64,000 nucleotides of DNA from Uloborus plumipes (Eukaryota > Arthropoda > Arachnida > Araneae > Uloboridae), in assembly GCA_038373865.1 (NCBI GenBank), contig JAXGGA010002916.1, positions 48,129 to 112,128 on the forward strand. Direction: 5' to 3'. The notes beneath the pieces were generated by a model. The model had not been told where the DNA came from. It searched no databases and saw only the letters and a list, made by a program, of their open reading frames with translations. The position numbers and the translations under genes were made by a program. This document shows positions 44,199-56,840 of the stretch, in pieces (position 1 is the first letter of the stretch; every line of letters begins with the position of its first letter).

Positions 44199-46407
44199 GG
44201 GCGAATCCATGGTTACGGTCGCTACATTCGCACAACTTCAGCTGTTCATATTTTATTCACAAATGCTGTTAAAGTTCTAATGAAAACTGGGAATGATAAA
44301 GCTCCCGCCCAACATGATTATCACCAAGCGTTAGTTTGAAATTATTAGTGGAAGTTGTAGAAAAATCTCGAAAGTGTGTGGTTACGGTCGTTACAAAAAA
44401 AGACATAGTTTTTTGAGTGCTACGAAACACTGCCACTTTTCTGCGAATCTATTGCACGTATGATCTTCTGGATTTTTATTATAATTGCTCTATTAATCAG
44501 GCATGATATTATACAAAGAACTTAGCATTTTTGTTGAAAAATGAATTTTTGATTGCGGTTACGGTCGTTACAAAAGCGGTTACGGTCGTTACACGTCTGA
44601 CTATTTTCAATACATATGTTGCTAAAAATAAGTAAACGGCTATTTTAATTCATTTTTCCGCCATATATAAAGTCAAATAATGGACAAATGAGCAGAAAGT
44701 TTCTCCAGTTAGTTCATTTGATTAGATATAATCTTCAATGGATTACTATAGACTTTGGAAGTTTTCAAATCACTTGAGCTACGTTTTCCCATAAAACTTC
44801 ACCAGAATACCTATACCTCCAGGAGCTCCCCGGTGGGAGGTCATGGGAGGTCATTGTGACCTCCCAATAATTTCCGTATTCGGCACATTTTCCTGACGAT
44901 TCGGCAATTTGAAGACAATAAATTGCAACATTGAAATTATTTGTTCTTTTTAGTTTTTAGAATTGTTTTTTTAAAAATGCCTAATGTTTTTTCTTCTCAC
45001 TAAATGTTATGCATGTGCGACATGTGTACAATGTGCATGCTTGTATTTCATCATTCGGTAAAATTGAAACTTTATTCGGCAAATTGATAATTTTCACCCT
45101 CCCAAAAAAATTAATTTGGGGCGCCCTTACACACTTCCCAGTCTCTCTTCAGATATTTTAGCTCCACTAAATCCTCATAATCATCTGTGACTTGAGCTCT
45201 GTATTTCTTCAGCTATGCGCTTATTACGTAAACAGTATTGATTGTACCGGACACCTTATTGCTTCAACTACTAGTGTTTGCTTCATTAAACATTTTAAAA
45301 ATACTCAGACATTAAGTTTTTTTCGCTGCATAAATCATTTGCCCTCGTCCGCCCGTTATCGAGATATAAAATTTTAAAGGATTATATTTGAGTGAAGCTC
45401 CAAATTTAAAGGCTTCTGGGGAAATAGAAGGCTGACTAGTTTACCATCTGCATGTGACAGGATATCTATCTGCAAAGCATACGAAAAGATGTCCTCCATC
45501 ATTACCTGAAACTTGCTAAATTTGGTGACTTCATTAAAATTTGGCAGACTTTAGGACTTTCTAAATTGAAAACGAGGAGATGAGGGCAAATAATTTATAA
45601 ATCCAGCAAAAGGTTTTACTACAAGGTTTCAAATGCAAATAACTTAATTTTTTCATTATTTCACTATAGTATGGTTTCTTGGTGAGCATCGAAGGACCTC
45701 TGAGTCAAATCTGGCTAAGAACTAACGTAAACGGTATTTATAGTAAGAAAGCTCTTTTATAAGAGCTTTCCCACTCTATAAGAGACAAATACCCCCAAAG
45801 TAACTTTCAGATGCATCAGAGGACTTATGTACCAAATTTGGCAAAGATCCGACGTGAACTGTGAATTTTGATCAAAAATATGTAACACCCGTAACCAACA
45901 TAGCCCAAAAAAGAAAAGGTTTCTTGAAAAAATTAGTAGTGCACGTTTTTAGAATGAATGAGTACACTGTAAAACCTAAATGGCAAACTTCTATCTCAAA
46001 TAGTTATTGTTACAGAATAACAAATACTTATTTTCGGTTACGGTCGTTACAAAGATTCTAGATAATTTTGCCTGCCTGTAATTAAAAACTAATACAGCCT
46101 ATAAAGAAATTGATTGCTGGAAAAGAGCAAAGGGGGTGCTTACTAAAGCACTATAATTCATTTTCTTCCAAATTGAACCCGGTGTTGCCAGGGTCTAGGC
46201 TGGAAACTTGATATTTTTTTACTGAAAAAATGGGTTTAAAAAACCTCAACTTAGGACGTTGAAACCATGTTTACAGTAAAAACTAGGATATTTTACCCTT
46301 TGAATTAGGAAACTATGCTTTCTTGTGAATAAAATGAGATATAGCATGTTATTATAAAGTGAGTTTCATATTTTGATGTCTATGTCCTATTTCTCATGGA
46401 TTGGCCC
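44199..46407. mobile_element. GGGC-ended DNA transposon with 4-bp TACA duplication (2209 bp)
   Basis: Ends GGGCGAATCCATG and, inverted, GGGCCAATCCATG are bordered by TACA on both sides (44195-44198 and 46408-46411). Six copies of a box GGTTACGGTCGTTAC, one per position at 44211 (variant), 44380, 44557, 44578, 45882 (inverted variant) and 46036, lie inside. The first abuts the left terminus just as in 32227-34194. No transposase was recognised; a 66-codon frame at 45861-46061 spans two boxes. It contains a nested GGGAGGTCA repeat (44815-45125) and a 10-bp hairpin (45747-45756 and 45761-45770). Confidence 0.72.
44815..45125 (+). mobile_element. GGGAGGTCA repeat family, copy 2 (nested)
   Basis: Shares with copy 1 the run GGGAGGTCATTGTGACCTCC, a TATTCGG box and a distal GTGCATGCTTGTATTTCATCA box. 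It ends around GGGGCGCCCTTAC. It lies inside the 44199-46407 transposon and so inserted later. Confidence 0.6.
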
Positions 46408-46409
46408 TA

Positions 46410-46745
46410 CAGTGTAAAAAATGAATGTTGTTTTTAAAGTATAAGGCAGCTAATTTTATACTAACAAATTGTAAAAATTGCGAATTTTATAGCAATAAAC
46501 TGTAAAATTGCTAATTTAACAGTTTATTACCGTGCATTTTACAGTTTTAAACTGGAACCTCTGTTGCCAGTATTATACTATAGTTTTTATAGTACAATGC
46601 AGCTAAATTTTACGTCAATAAACTGTAAAATTGCCAACTTTACTGTAAGAAACTAAAATTGCTAGTTTTACGGTTTATTACTGTGCATTTTACAGTTCTA
46701 AATTGGAACCTCGGATGCCAATATTAACTGTAAAAACAACACTGT
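46410..46745 (+). mobile_element. dimeric palindromic MITE-like repeat, copy C
   Basis: Starts CAGTGTAAAAAATG, like copy A, and ends near ACAACACTG. Unit boxes GGAACCTCTGTTGCCAG (about 46555) and GGAACCTCGGATGCCA (about 46706). It directly abuts, and overlaps by 2 bp, the TACA duplication of the transposon that ends at 46407, an unusually tight junction. Confidence 0.85.
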
Positions 46746-49055
46746 ACAACTAGTTTCGCAGAATATAATAGTTGTTCCTTCTCAAATTACTTTTCAATTA
46801 AAAACTGTATGAATTTGAATGTTTGTCAGTTCAAAGTAGAAAGCTATTTTCAAAAATACAAAGCAAATTTTAAGTGTCAATGTGTTTACAATCACGCAAT
46901 ATGTAGCAAAAAGAACCTCAGCCTTATCATCCATTCAAATCTGCTAGGTTGGCGGGAAATGAATATTGATTTCTTAGCCTATGCGGTGCAGGAAAAAAAC
47001 ATCATCAAATATTCCCAACTTGTGGCGATAGTAATGGCACACAATTCTGATCCTATCTTATCGACTATGGCATTTATTCCGATGGTTGCTTTAATGGAAG
47101 TTATAGTACCATTTCTATGTGTATTTCAATGCAAATTATTCTTATTCTTGTCGCAAGGAATACAAAACTTGTTTCCCCAGAGAATTTTCCCGTTCTTTCG
47201 ACCTTATTTTTTTCACTGTTGCCAAACAGCGGCACAAAAAAGAAAGACGAAAAAAAGGATTTAAGAGTCGATATAAAAGTTTTTTTCTGCTTTTAAGGTA
47301 TTGCCTTGTTTTCTTTTACGCACGATGTTGTTTGAATTAAGGACTCGTATAACGTTTTTTTTACTATAAAGATCACACACCGAAGCACTGCATTGCTAAA
47401 AATACTGTGTGCAAGAATTATATTCGCTAAATTTGAGAGTAATATGCTATGGTAGCGTGGTTAAATTTCTAATCCACTAGATATGTGCTCCCACCAAACT
47501 TTTTTTTTTTTTTTTTGAGATAACAAGAAGTTTAAAAAAAGTTTTACATTACTTTTAAGCACTCTAATTTTCAAGCAATATATATTAAGTACTACAGCAG
47601 TGAAGCCCGATCTACGGTCCTCAGGTCACATGTAACCCATGATGCCGATCCAAGTGTCCCGTTGTTATGTTAAATGTTACGAACCGCAAAATTTTCTAAA
47701 ACAAGTCTTTACTCGGTATTACGACTGATTGTTGTAAATTTGAGATCAAATAGTTAGAAATTTGTTTCTGAAAGATAGATGAAAACTGTATCAATAAAAT
47801 TAGCATGTATTAATGAGAGCAACAGTTCTTGGTTTGCAATTTTTTTCCTTTAGTTGCGTTTTCCCATGTTTTGAAGAGCAAAAGACAAAAACAGTGAAGA
47901 CTTCAATTTAGTGATTGATACCTAACTTTCTGAGGAAAAAAATGGAAGATAGTACGGGAAGAAGGAAATGCATGCTATTTTGATTTGAAACGTTTAAAAT
48001 GTTTGACCGTGTGTATTAACAAAACATGCACGTGTAATACTCGTACGTTAAAATTTTCAATTGCTTTCTCTAATTTTTTAATATTTTTCTATTTTTTACG
48101 TTGCTAATTTCATAATAAAAAATACCTAGTGTGTAAACAAGCCAAACAGGTTTGTTGCGGTTTGTTTCCACTTTTTAATGCTTGAAGTACGCGTGTATAA
48201 GCTTTATGAATACCTCTGTTCTCAAGAATATACGAAAAAAGGGAGAAAGAAATACAAAAAAAGAAAAAAAAATCCCTTAATAACATATAACAACTCAAAA
48301 AATTCGACTGGAATACCAGTTGTTTTGCCAGTTAGTTATTTTTTTAAATTACATTGTTTTTAAAAGATTTAGAGAAATACTTTAATTTTACTTTGAAATA
48401 AATGTTAAGTAAACTAATTGCTAAGAAAAAAAAAGATATTGCTAAAGGAAAATTGCTAAAGAAGAAAGGATACATGCATTAAAACCTCACGTATTAATCT
48501 TTTTACATAAATGTTACTCCATTTCAACCGTTTTTTTTTCATGAAATTAAAATAAGGTCGAAATTGCCTTGGTCCTTTTGGAATACTTGGGATTTATAAA
48601 TTGCTTTGGATTACAGTTTTGAATTATTAAATATTCATAAATAAAAAAGTCTCTCCTGTTCAGAGAATATTCTTTTAATATCTGCTGAAGTAAATAGGAC
48701 AAATTTAACAAATTCTAAAAGAAAAAAATAAACAAATGGTCTCGTTTACTTAGATTTTTTTTTAATTCGAAAGTTGCAGATAAGATCAATATCTTTTAAT
48801 GTTTGAAAACGATAGTTTTTCTCAAAAAATTTCCTAACCTTCAAGACTGATTAGTTAGATTTTATGAGAGTGTTATTTTTATTACGACAAATTTAAAGCG
48901 TGCAATTCTGAAAGGAATTTTTCACTCACATAACGTATGACACTATGCCAAAAACAGATCACAAAATGTTAAAAATAAGTTCACAATTTTCAAACCACTC
49001 TCGGTATTTATTATACGTATGTAGCGAATGAAGTTCGTTAAAAGCGGTTTTGGAA
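46746..49055. other. gene-free stretch
   Basis: AT-rich. The longest frame, 151 codons at 46809-47264, encodes a mixed Cys/Phe/Leu-rich sequence with no domain I recognise and a poly-Lys tail from A runs; a second frame overlaps its end. I do not support either as a gene. Confidence 0.55.
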
Positions 49056-49058
49056 ATT

Positions 49059-49098
49059 GTCTTGATGACGAAGATAAGTGAAACTTCGTCATCAAGAC
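49059..49098. repeat. perfect hairpin, 15-bp arms, 10-base loop
   Basis: GTCTTGATGACGAAG at 49059-49073 and its exact complement at 49084-49098. The stem is GC-richer than the surroundings and would be stable as RNA. No transcription signals or gene context decide its role. Confidence 0.92.
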
Positions 49099-49202
49099 AT
49101 AACTTACGTAACGAAATAAAACGTATGTCTTCATCAACCCCAAAAACTACTATATTTGATATGGAAACAGTTAAATTTGAAGCAGTTTTATTATTGTAAA
49201 TA

Positions 49203-49375
49203 CAGTCGAACCAGCAATGGGAATAGCCATTTTGCCACGAAAAAATATTCTACAAAGCGGGATGTTCCATTATCTGGGATCAAAATAATGCGTTACAACG
49301 ATTTGGTACATTGAAAATCTATTATATTAAGCGAGATATTCTTTTAACCAATATTCTAATAAGTGGGCTCGACTG
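49203..49375. mobile_element. pogo/Tigger-like MITE (173 bp)
   Basis: Inverted ends CAGTCGAACC and GGGCTCGACTG with internal GCGGGAT/AAGCGAGATATT boxes are typical of short Tigger/pogo derivatives. TA precedes the left end. The right TA is not preserved (AA). Confidence 0.6.
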
Positions 49376-50885
49376 AAATTAAATTGCATACCAATAAGAA
49401 GTTATTGAACATAAACAAAATGAAATAAAATATCTCTCAGGCATTTTTTTATACGGTGCATAGCAAATATGCTTCCAATTTTATTGTATCAATAAATCAG
49501 AAATTACCTCTTAATGGCTAACATTTTAACAAATTTCGTCTTAAATGTTATTTCTATTTTCGTGGTATTTGGGATGGAAAAATGTATAATGAGTGAGAGT
49601 ATAAAAAAAGATAATATGCTTATGCAGCAGTCAATATTTATAAAGAGATACGCTGATATTTTACAGAGCATTAAACGTGGCTATCATATAAAAATTTATT
49701 AGCATTCAAAATCATTTTGATGAAAGATATTTCAGTTAAAAATATATTTAAATTCTATTGAAAACATCAGACACGACCAACAAATCGAACGCGGTATTTC
49801 TACTCGATCCGTCTAAGTTGTATTAGCTATAATGACAGCAGCTTTGAGTCAGATTTAAATTTGGCAGTTATAAAGGAGGTCGTATATGTTTGTAAACCTA
49901 TGAATGTGACTTTTAGGTGATTATACCATTTTTTGGTAAAGTGTATCACTTCATTGCATTATATAGAAATAACAATAATTAAATAAATTCAATAAAATAA
50001 ATAAATAAATAAGTCGTCTAACTTATTATTTAGCACAAGAAGTTGCAATAAAAAATAACATTGTACTCACATAAGTTACTTCTCTTTTCTTTTTAAATTT
50101 ACAGTTAAAAAGAAACGAAATATTTAAACACCACATCAAATGAGTGCTATTATATTTGAAAGTTTTTGTTTTTGTTTTAACTCTGTGAAATCTTATTGCA
50201 TCATGGAAAAAAAGTCATAGGAGAAAAAGGTAATAATAAATTTTATTAAAAATAATAATAATAATAATGCGTCAACTATTTTAAAAATCTGGGGGGGGGG
50301 GGGAATTGAGTACGGCATTTGCTTACTTTAAGCCGCAAATGACAGCAGTTCGACACGGAGTAATAATTTTTTTATTGATTTTCCAATTTTTGAAATAAAT
50401 TTTGATTAATATATGAGTTTTTATAAAGACCACACAAGACGCTCATGGAGACCACATGAGATCTCTTGGCTGCGCGTTCCTCACCTTTGTATCATGACAA
50501 TACTATTATCTTCTTCATCAAAAGCCATAGTGATAAAATAGTTTTCTTAAACATTATGGACAGTGGAAAACTATTAAACCAGATGACAACGATTATTTCT
50601 CCCAAAATTTATCTTTTAATTTGTGGTGGAACTGAGTCCACCTGGAGCGAAACCATGTGTAACCGCCACCCAAACAGCATCAGTAAACGCACCTCATCAA
50701 CCAAACTAGAATGCCACCGGAAGCTATACAAAAAACACAGCCAGCAGAACATTAATAGTCCGCATTCTTTTCAGAAGCAATAGAGTATAGTCATAAAAAA
50801 AAAGCCAATAAAAGGGAACCAGAGACGGAAATTGGATCAGAAACAACCTCTTTAACAGCGGACGGTGCTTTTAATTACCCGTTCC
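49376..50885. other. gene-free stretch
   Basis: AT-rich with an ATAA-type tract near 50255 and a G14 run near 50290. A 105-codon frame at 50466-50783 has somewhat higher G+C and a Ser/Thr/Asn-rich product without recognised domain. Not enough to call a gene. Confidence 0.5.
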
Positions 50886-51275
50886 ATAGGGTGTTTAAAG
50901 GGTGGATGAGAGAGGAACGGGTTGAGGATTTTGTTTTCTTATCTTGTCCTGGATTTTTCAATGGAAAAAGAGCTCGTAGTAATACAACTCTACGGAAGTC
51001 GATCCGCGGTCTTTATTTTACCAAACACGAAGGTCGGGGTTGAACGTCATGGCCATCTAGCCAACCGTAACCGCCGGCACCTCGGTGACGTCACAGCGAT
51101 CTTCTGCGTTACGTCAGTCGCAGACAATTTCAAACGCTGAAAGCGCGTGTTGAGTGTTCCAGAGCTCGTTTATCCGCCGCCGAATGCGGGGAGTGTGTAC
51201 TCGCTCGAGTTTTGTTTGTTAGTTTTTTCCACACATATTTTCTGTGCTCTTCGTTGCATATGGATATCACGGTAA
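50886..51275 (+). promoter_or_regulatory. CpG-rich promoter-like segment with CRE sites
   Basis: The strongest CpG concentration outside the hAT ends. It contains a perfect CRE palindrome TGACGTCA (51086-51093) and a near copy TTACGTCA about 20 bp further on, followed by an arthropod-like initiator TCAGT. At its right edge an ATG (51260) reads MDIT and meets GTAACT at 51272, a possible short first exon. I infer a plus-strand transcription start near 51.1 kb. No downstream exon can be joined in phase with confidence. Confidence 0.35.
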
Positions 51276-51835
51276 CTGTTACTGTTTAATTTAAATATCG
51301 CCCCACTTCGATCTGTGGATTTTGCTTTGTGATGAAAATTGTGCATTTTTATCTATGACGAAACATGTGTTTTTAAACACGACTGTTAGAACTGATTGTG
51401 ACTTATCACACAATGAGCATTTGTTTCATTTTTACTTTCTAGAATACAAGATAACTAACAAGATTATCAAATTAATTTTGTGGACATTCTTTACTTGGAT
51501 TACCTTTTTGGCAACATTGCAAGAACATTGCAAGAAATTCTGTGGGGACTCCACTTTTGTTCATCAATTAAATTTCAAAACTTCTTTGCATTATTCATCG
51601 TATATATTTTCATCATATTAGAGATATTTACTGATCTGAAGGTTTTTTACTATGGAAAATGGAATCATGTATTTCAGCAAAAAATTATATTGAAATGTAA
51701 ATCCTAACCCAGTTCTCTTCCCTCGTTAAAATGGAAAATTTTGAACACGAAAATGTTACGTGAAGCGAATATGGAGAATTTTCCAGTACTAAATCTTTTG
51801 AGCGCGGTAATAGCTGGAGTTTTGCATAAAAAGGG

Positions 51836-52027
51836 TGCTATTTAAATGCAAAACTGGCTAACTCTATAGCAAAACGGCACGAAGCCATGACCAAACTGAA
51901 AAGGTCAGGTTCTATGGATTTTGGGAATGGCAACATGGCTAACATGCTTGATGTAGCCAAAGCTCTTTGCCTAGCATGCAAGCAAAGAAGCAAGCCAAAA
52001 AGGAGTTTTAGTCTCTTTCAAATTAAG
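51836..52027 (+). CDS. candidate internal exon (gene unknown)
   Basis: The frame is open from a TAA near 51831 and reads naturally: a LANSIAKRHEAMTKLKRSG segment, then GNGNMANMLDVAKALCLACK, then KRSFSLFQIK, ending exactly at AAG|GTAAGA (donor at 52028), a strong 5' splice site. An internal ATG at 51887 has a good context. Composition is that of a soluble basic protein, unlike the poly-Phe/Lys frames typical of this DNA. It lies 0.75 kb downstream of the promoter-like segment. The acceptor is unclear and the phase does not fit the MDIT exon. No family recognised. Confidence 0.3.
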
Positions 52028-52489
52028 GTAAGAGGATTTTGTACTCAGATAAAATATCTATTATGTCAATCTAACCTTTTAAAACCTTCAGTTTATGATA
52101 TTTGATTGAAATATTTTCCTTCTTAATGTCCTCCAATGAATATTTTTTTTATTGAGTATAATAATTTTTAGTTATATGTTGTGACCTCAGTAAAATCCAG
52201 TGCTGCGAACGAAATCTAAACTTAATTTTATCGTCTGATTTTGTATTCATATGAAATATCTATTACATCAGTTTAACTTTTCTTAACTGTCAGATTATAA
52301 TATTTAATTAATATGTTTTCATTCACAGTACCTACCTGTATATTAAGAATATTTTCATTGAGTACACAAATGTTCATTTGCAATTTGCCCAATAAAATGC
52401 AGTGTTACGAAAGAAAACGAAACCTAACTTTAGCATTTAATTTGCCAAATGAAGTTCCAATTTCACTGAATGATACAAAACAAGCATAC

Positions 52490-52690
52490 AATATGTGTGC
52501 ATTTAGTAAGAAAAATCATTGGGCACCTTTTAAAAAACAATTCTAAATCTAAAAAGAACAAATAATCTCAATGTTGCAATTTATTGTTTTCAAATAGCCG
52601 AATCGTCAGCAAAATGGGCCGAATACGGACATTATTGGGAGGTCACAGGGACCTCCCGTGACCTCCTATCGGGCGCTCCTGACGATGAAT
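52490..52690 (-). mobile_element. GGGAGGTCA repeat family, copy 3 (inverted)
   Basis: Reads in the opposite direction to copies 1 and 2: TGTGTGCATTTAGTAAG on the left, then GCCGAATCGTCAG, GCCGAATACGGA and the core GGGAGGTCACAGGGACCTCC on the right. It shares the CCGAATCGTCAG and GAATACGGA boxes with copy 2. A frame at 52313-52546 runs into it and is not supported. Confidence 0.6.
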
Positions 52691-54585
52691 CATATAAATT
52701 CAAGCCAAAATAAAATCTCAATGTCTACTTCTCCCTTAACTAAGAGAGATCTCGACAGGTACCCTCTTGGCGCATCTCCAAAATCCCAAAGAAATCTAGA
52801 AACTGATGGAGAGATTTGATAATTGTCTGATCTTACTAGACAGCCTATTGGAAATCGCCAAGACCCAAAAACACTGCCAGCAATGTCAATCTTAATTTCA
52901 AGCTTTGTAAACTATGAATAAACCAAATGATAGATTTTAATATTTATTTTCTTACTTTATCTCTGAATTTTCAAGAGCTTCGATCACTTCGATGGACAGT
53001 TCTGTTGTATTAAGTTGTTTCTATTCAATTCTAAGGTATTCTAAGGTTAAGCGAAGCTGTTGAGTTCTCCCAGGTATAGGAGGTAATATATTTTTGTAAA
53101 AAATTACTGTGCAATCTTATTTATTGAAACGAATTTAAACTTGTGCCAAAAATTTTGTGTTATCGATAAAAATGTTTCTTAACTTTATATCATTTTAAAG
53201 GTTTATTTCTTAATCTTTGTTTTATACTTCTTTTAAATATTCTCGGTAATACTTTATAAAAATGTAAAGTGTTACAACGCTTGTTAGTTCTATTTCGCAT
53301 TTTTATTTATTTTTAAATGGTGATATTTGACAGACACATTTATTTTATTTACTTTTGACGATTTTTCGGACTTTGAACGGTTTGAAGATGCATTAAGCAA
53401 TTTTTTATGCTTTTTATATCTTCTTTTTACTTAACGGGAAAATAGGCAAAAAAAGCGCAGCTTCTAAACACATTCGAAACAAAAAGCTATGTTAAGAAAT
53501 ATCGTAGAAACATTTTGTTTGGTTTAGTTTTAGTAAAAATTAACAATGAAATAGCAATTTTGAGTATAAATAGAAAATTTGATAATATAATGATTGAAGG
53601 GGCTTGGAGGATGAAGGGGCTATGTTACATTTTAAAAAATAAACACTCTGAACAATGGTGAGCAATGGATACAGGTAAGCAAATAAAACTTGGTACATCA
53701 AACAGTAGATGTCATTAGACCAATTTCATACGCACACTAACAACAAACAAAGAAAACAAAAAAGCTGCAACAATGAAACTTTGAACTTTAATTATTCGCA
53801 ATTTCTGTTTTGTCAGAAAACCCCTTCAACCTTCATTTTTTTGTAGATTTTGTAAGACCACTTTCAGCCATCCCAATAATATTTTGAGCAATAATTTTTG
53901 AATCGAATAAATTTACATAGAAGCTCGTTCCGAGATAAATGTATTTTAAATTTCAATTTTTAAATTGTTACCACATATTTTTAAACATACAAAGGATAAT
54001 ACTTTACTATATGTTTCTAATAACGCAGAAGCAAAAATTGACTGGTTTTGTAAAGCTACGTACATGATGTTTTCAATAAATTCATTATAATTTTTAAAAT
54101 TTAGTTAGAAATAGCCAATTTAACGTGCTTGAATGCCTTATTGCAAATACAATACAAAATTTGAAATTCCAAAAGTACTTATATGAAGTTGAATTAAACT
54201 GTTCGACAATTGCTACGGAACAGATTCATTTTGTGAAATAAATAATTGCATACAATCATGAGAGAAATGGAATTCATGGGGATTGAGGTTGATTATTCTA
54301 TTTACCATGCAAATGGTTCGAATTTCCCCGAACGAGAAATCGAAAAAAGTAAATGAAGTGCGACAGTGAAAATTTTAGAGTAAAAAATGATGACTAAAAA
54401 AAATTATTTCCGGATGAAACGGTGGTAGAGTAGATCTCTTAGTTAGGAATGTGTCGGGCAGTGAAGATAACTTTTAGTTCTTTAAACGAATGAAATACTT
54501 GGCAGGTATAAGAAAACCATTTCAAAGCTTTCTACACCAAAATCAGTTACTTTTTTTTTAATGTGTTCAAGTCAACTTTTTCTGC
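52691..54585. other. gene-free stretch
   Basis: AT-rich, no recognised gene, no frame of 60 codons or more. Confidence 0.65.
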
Positions 54586-54590
54586 AGAAA

Positions 54591-54705
54591 TTAATTCAAT
54601 TTCTTTTGCATGATGTTGGCATATTTTTCAAAAGTTCATTCAATCCCTTTTACACGATGTCGACATATTTTTCAAAAGTTAATTCAATTTTCTTTGCCTG
54701 ATTAC
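54591..54705 (+). repeat. 44-bp tandem repeat, about 2.6 copies
   Basis: Units starting at 54591, 54635 and 54679 share a TTAATTCAATTTCTTTTGCA-like block, then TGATGTTGGCATATTTTTCA with few changes. Confidence 0.85.
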
Positions 54706-55432
54706 TATATAATAGGTCTTCACACAGTACATACAGTTCTGTAAATATTTTGATTTTTCCTCTTTGTCCAGTAAACATGAGAGTTAATTTTTGTTACATT
54801 TTGCCGAGAACTGTAATTACATATTGTAGCGATATGAATTGTAATGTTTGTTATAAAAAGTCCGAACTATTTGATAATTTGAACAACCTCTGGTCCCAAT
54901 TTGATCGGATTTTTGTTATTCTACTTTAATTTAAGAAATGAAAGTGTAGTGGCGTTTTCGACTTTCAAAACGCGAGACTTCTTGATCAATAATGAGCATT
55001 ACAAAGCTATAATCTCTGATTTTTTTTTTTTTTTTGCAAATTGAAGAGTTCAAACTGAAGCGAAAGTGAAAAAATAAACTTAGAATAACTAAATAATGCA
55101 ATACACTGCCAGCTTGTTTATTCCAACCATAGACTGCAGTGAATAATGTTTGTTAAAACTATATTTAGTTTTTGCAATGAAAAAAAAATTGTAAAATTAA
55201 ATTTGTTTATTACTACGTAAAAACTTCTTAGCTATTTCATAAATGAAGTTATCTTTTGTAATTTATTAACATAAATGCTTTTGAAATGATTATTCGTAAA
55301 TTAATTTGATTTTAAATTGGAAAATTAATTGTTTTTATGGAAAAACTGAACGGGTGCAGTTTTCGTAGCATACTGTGACTCTCACATCAATAGTTTCTGT
55401 TTTTTTAATTAATAGAAAGTGTCGCGTGTTTG

Positions 55433-55848
55433 ACAGATAAATAAAATAAACTGTTGTTTTTACAGTATAATACAAGCAGTAGAGGTTCCAGTTTAAAACT
55501 GTAAAAGCACTGTAATAAACCGTAAAACTAGCAATTTTACAGTGTATTACTGTAAAATTAGCAATTTTACAGTTTATTACCATAAATTTAGCTGTATTAT
55601 ATTGCAAAAACAACAGCATAAAACTGGCAACAGAGGTTCCAGTTTAGTGCAGTAAAATGCACAATAATAAACTGAAACGAACAATTTTACAGTTAATTAC
55701 TGTTAACTAGCAATTTGACAGTTTGTTACTGTTAACTAGCAATTTTAGTTTACTACTGTAAAATTAGCAATTTTGCAGTTTATTACTGTAAAGTTACTAT
55801 AAAATTAGCTGTATTATACTGTAAAAACAACATCTTTTTTTGCAATGT
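55433..55848 (-). mobile_element. dimeric palindromic MITE-like repeat, copy D
   Basis: Same orientation as copy B. The internal unit AGCAATTTTACAGTTTATTA is repeated more often than in the others. The unit boxes at about 55474 and 55624 are GCAGTAGAGGTTCC and CTGGCAACAGAGGTTCC. The right end is TTTTTTGCAATG. A 94-codon minus frame (55335-55619) is a by-product. Confidence 0.82.
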
Positions 55849-56840
55849 AGAGATAGGAAATTATCAGAAATTTCAAGCCGACAAAAAAAATATTCTTTCC
55901 GGTTTTTTTCTGGAAAAAATGGAAAAAATAGAAAAATAATTATTTACCAAAGAAAAAAAGTAGTTTTTTAATTGTTAAGTTTTTTGAGAAGCATGAACTG
56001 TTCACTATTTAAAAGTACTGGGCAATCCATCTTTGTATTTTTTTTCTTCTTAATAGAGATATACATTTAGCAATGATGGTAAAAAAACTTTTCTGTCCCA
56101 TAACTACTAATAGCTTTCCTCGTTTAAAATGCCTAAAATTATCCAAGTCAGTCAAATTATCATTCTACTCATAATTTTGGATAAGATGAAATATTTGTAA
56201 TTGTCAAATCAATGGTTTTGACCTTAATTTGATTAGTTTTTCTTATTTAAATAAATAGAGAAATTTTCTTCAATAGAAACTTTTTTTTAGTTTATTTCAC
56301 GTATTTTTACTAATATGTGCAGTTATATACAAACTACAAGCTCATTGAATGGACCGTATTAACATAATCATTTCTATTAACTGATATTATTGATATAATT
56401 TTATTCTTCATGAATAAATTTAAATTCAGTGAGAAAAGTAGCAAATATAATACTAAATTTAAGCAAATTTTAAACCATTACTGGTCATGAAAAATGTTTG
56501 AGGAGAAAAATTATTAGAATATAAATTTCTTAGGGCAATTATTTATTCTAGAAAATTTGCAATTTTTCAAATTTTCCGGATAAAAATTAACTTTTTAGAA
56601 AAAAAAGGTTCCTCCCACCTCACCACTTTTTGGATTTTCCCTAACCATTCCCATCTCTCTCCAACCTTTTTGATAAACTATAAAAATTTGGACTATTGAG
56701 CTATAGTTTAAAATTGAGTTGAAATCACCTAATTATTGAGTTGCAAAATAGTCGAAACAAATTTAAGAAAATAAAGAAAATTCTAAAAAATCACAAAGTA
56801 TATCTGTAAAACTGTTGGAAATCTTCTACTTTCATGCATT
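55849..56840. other. gene-free stretch
   Basis: AT-rich, no recognised feature. Confidence 0.65.

Noticed and set aside
46809..47264. 151-codon plus-strand frame, the longest non-transposon frame apart from Tc1
   Set aside because: No recognisable domain, poor start context, A-run-coded Lys tail, overlapping second frame. Length alone is not convincing.
54310..54335. GGTTCGAATTTCC resembling a tRNA T-arm
   Set aside because: No matching D-arm, anticodon stem or acceptor stem at the required distances.
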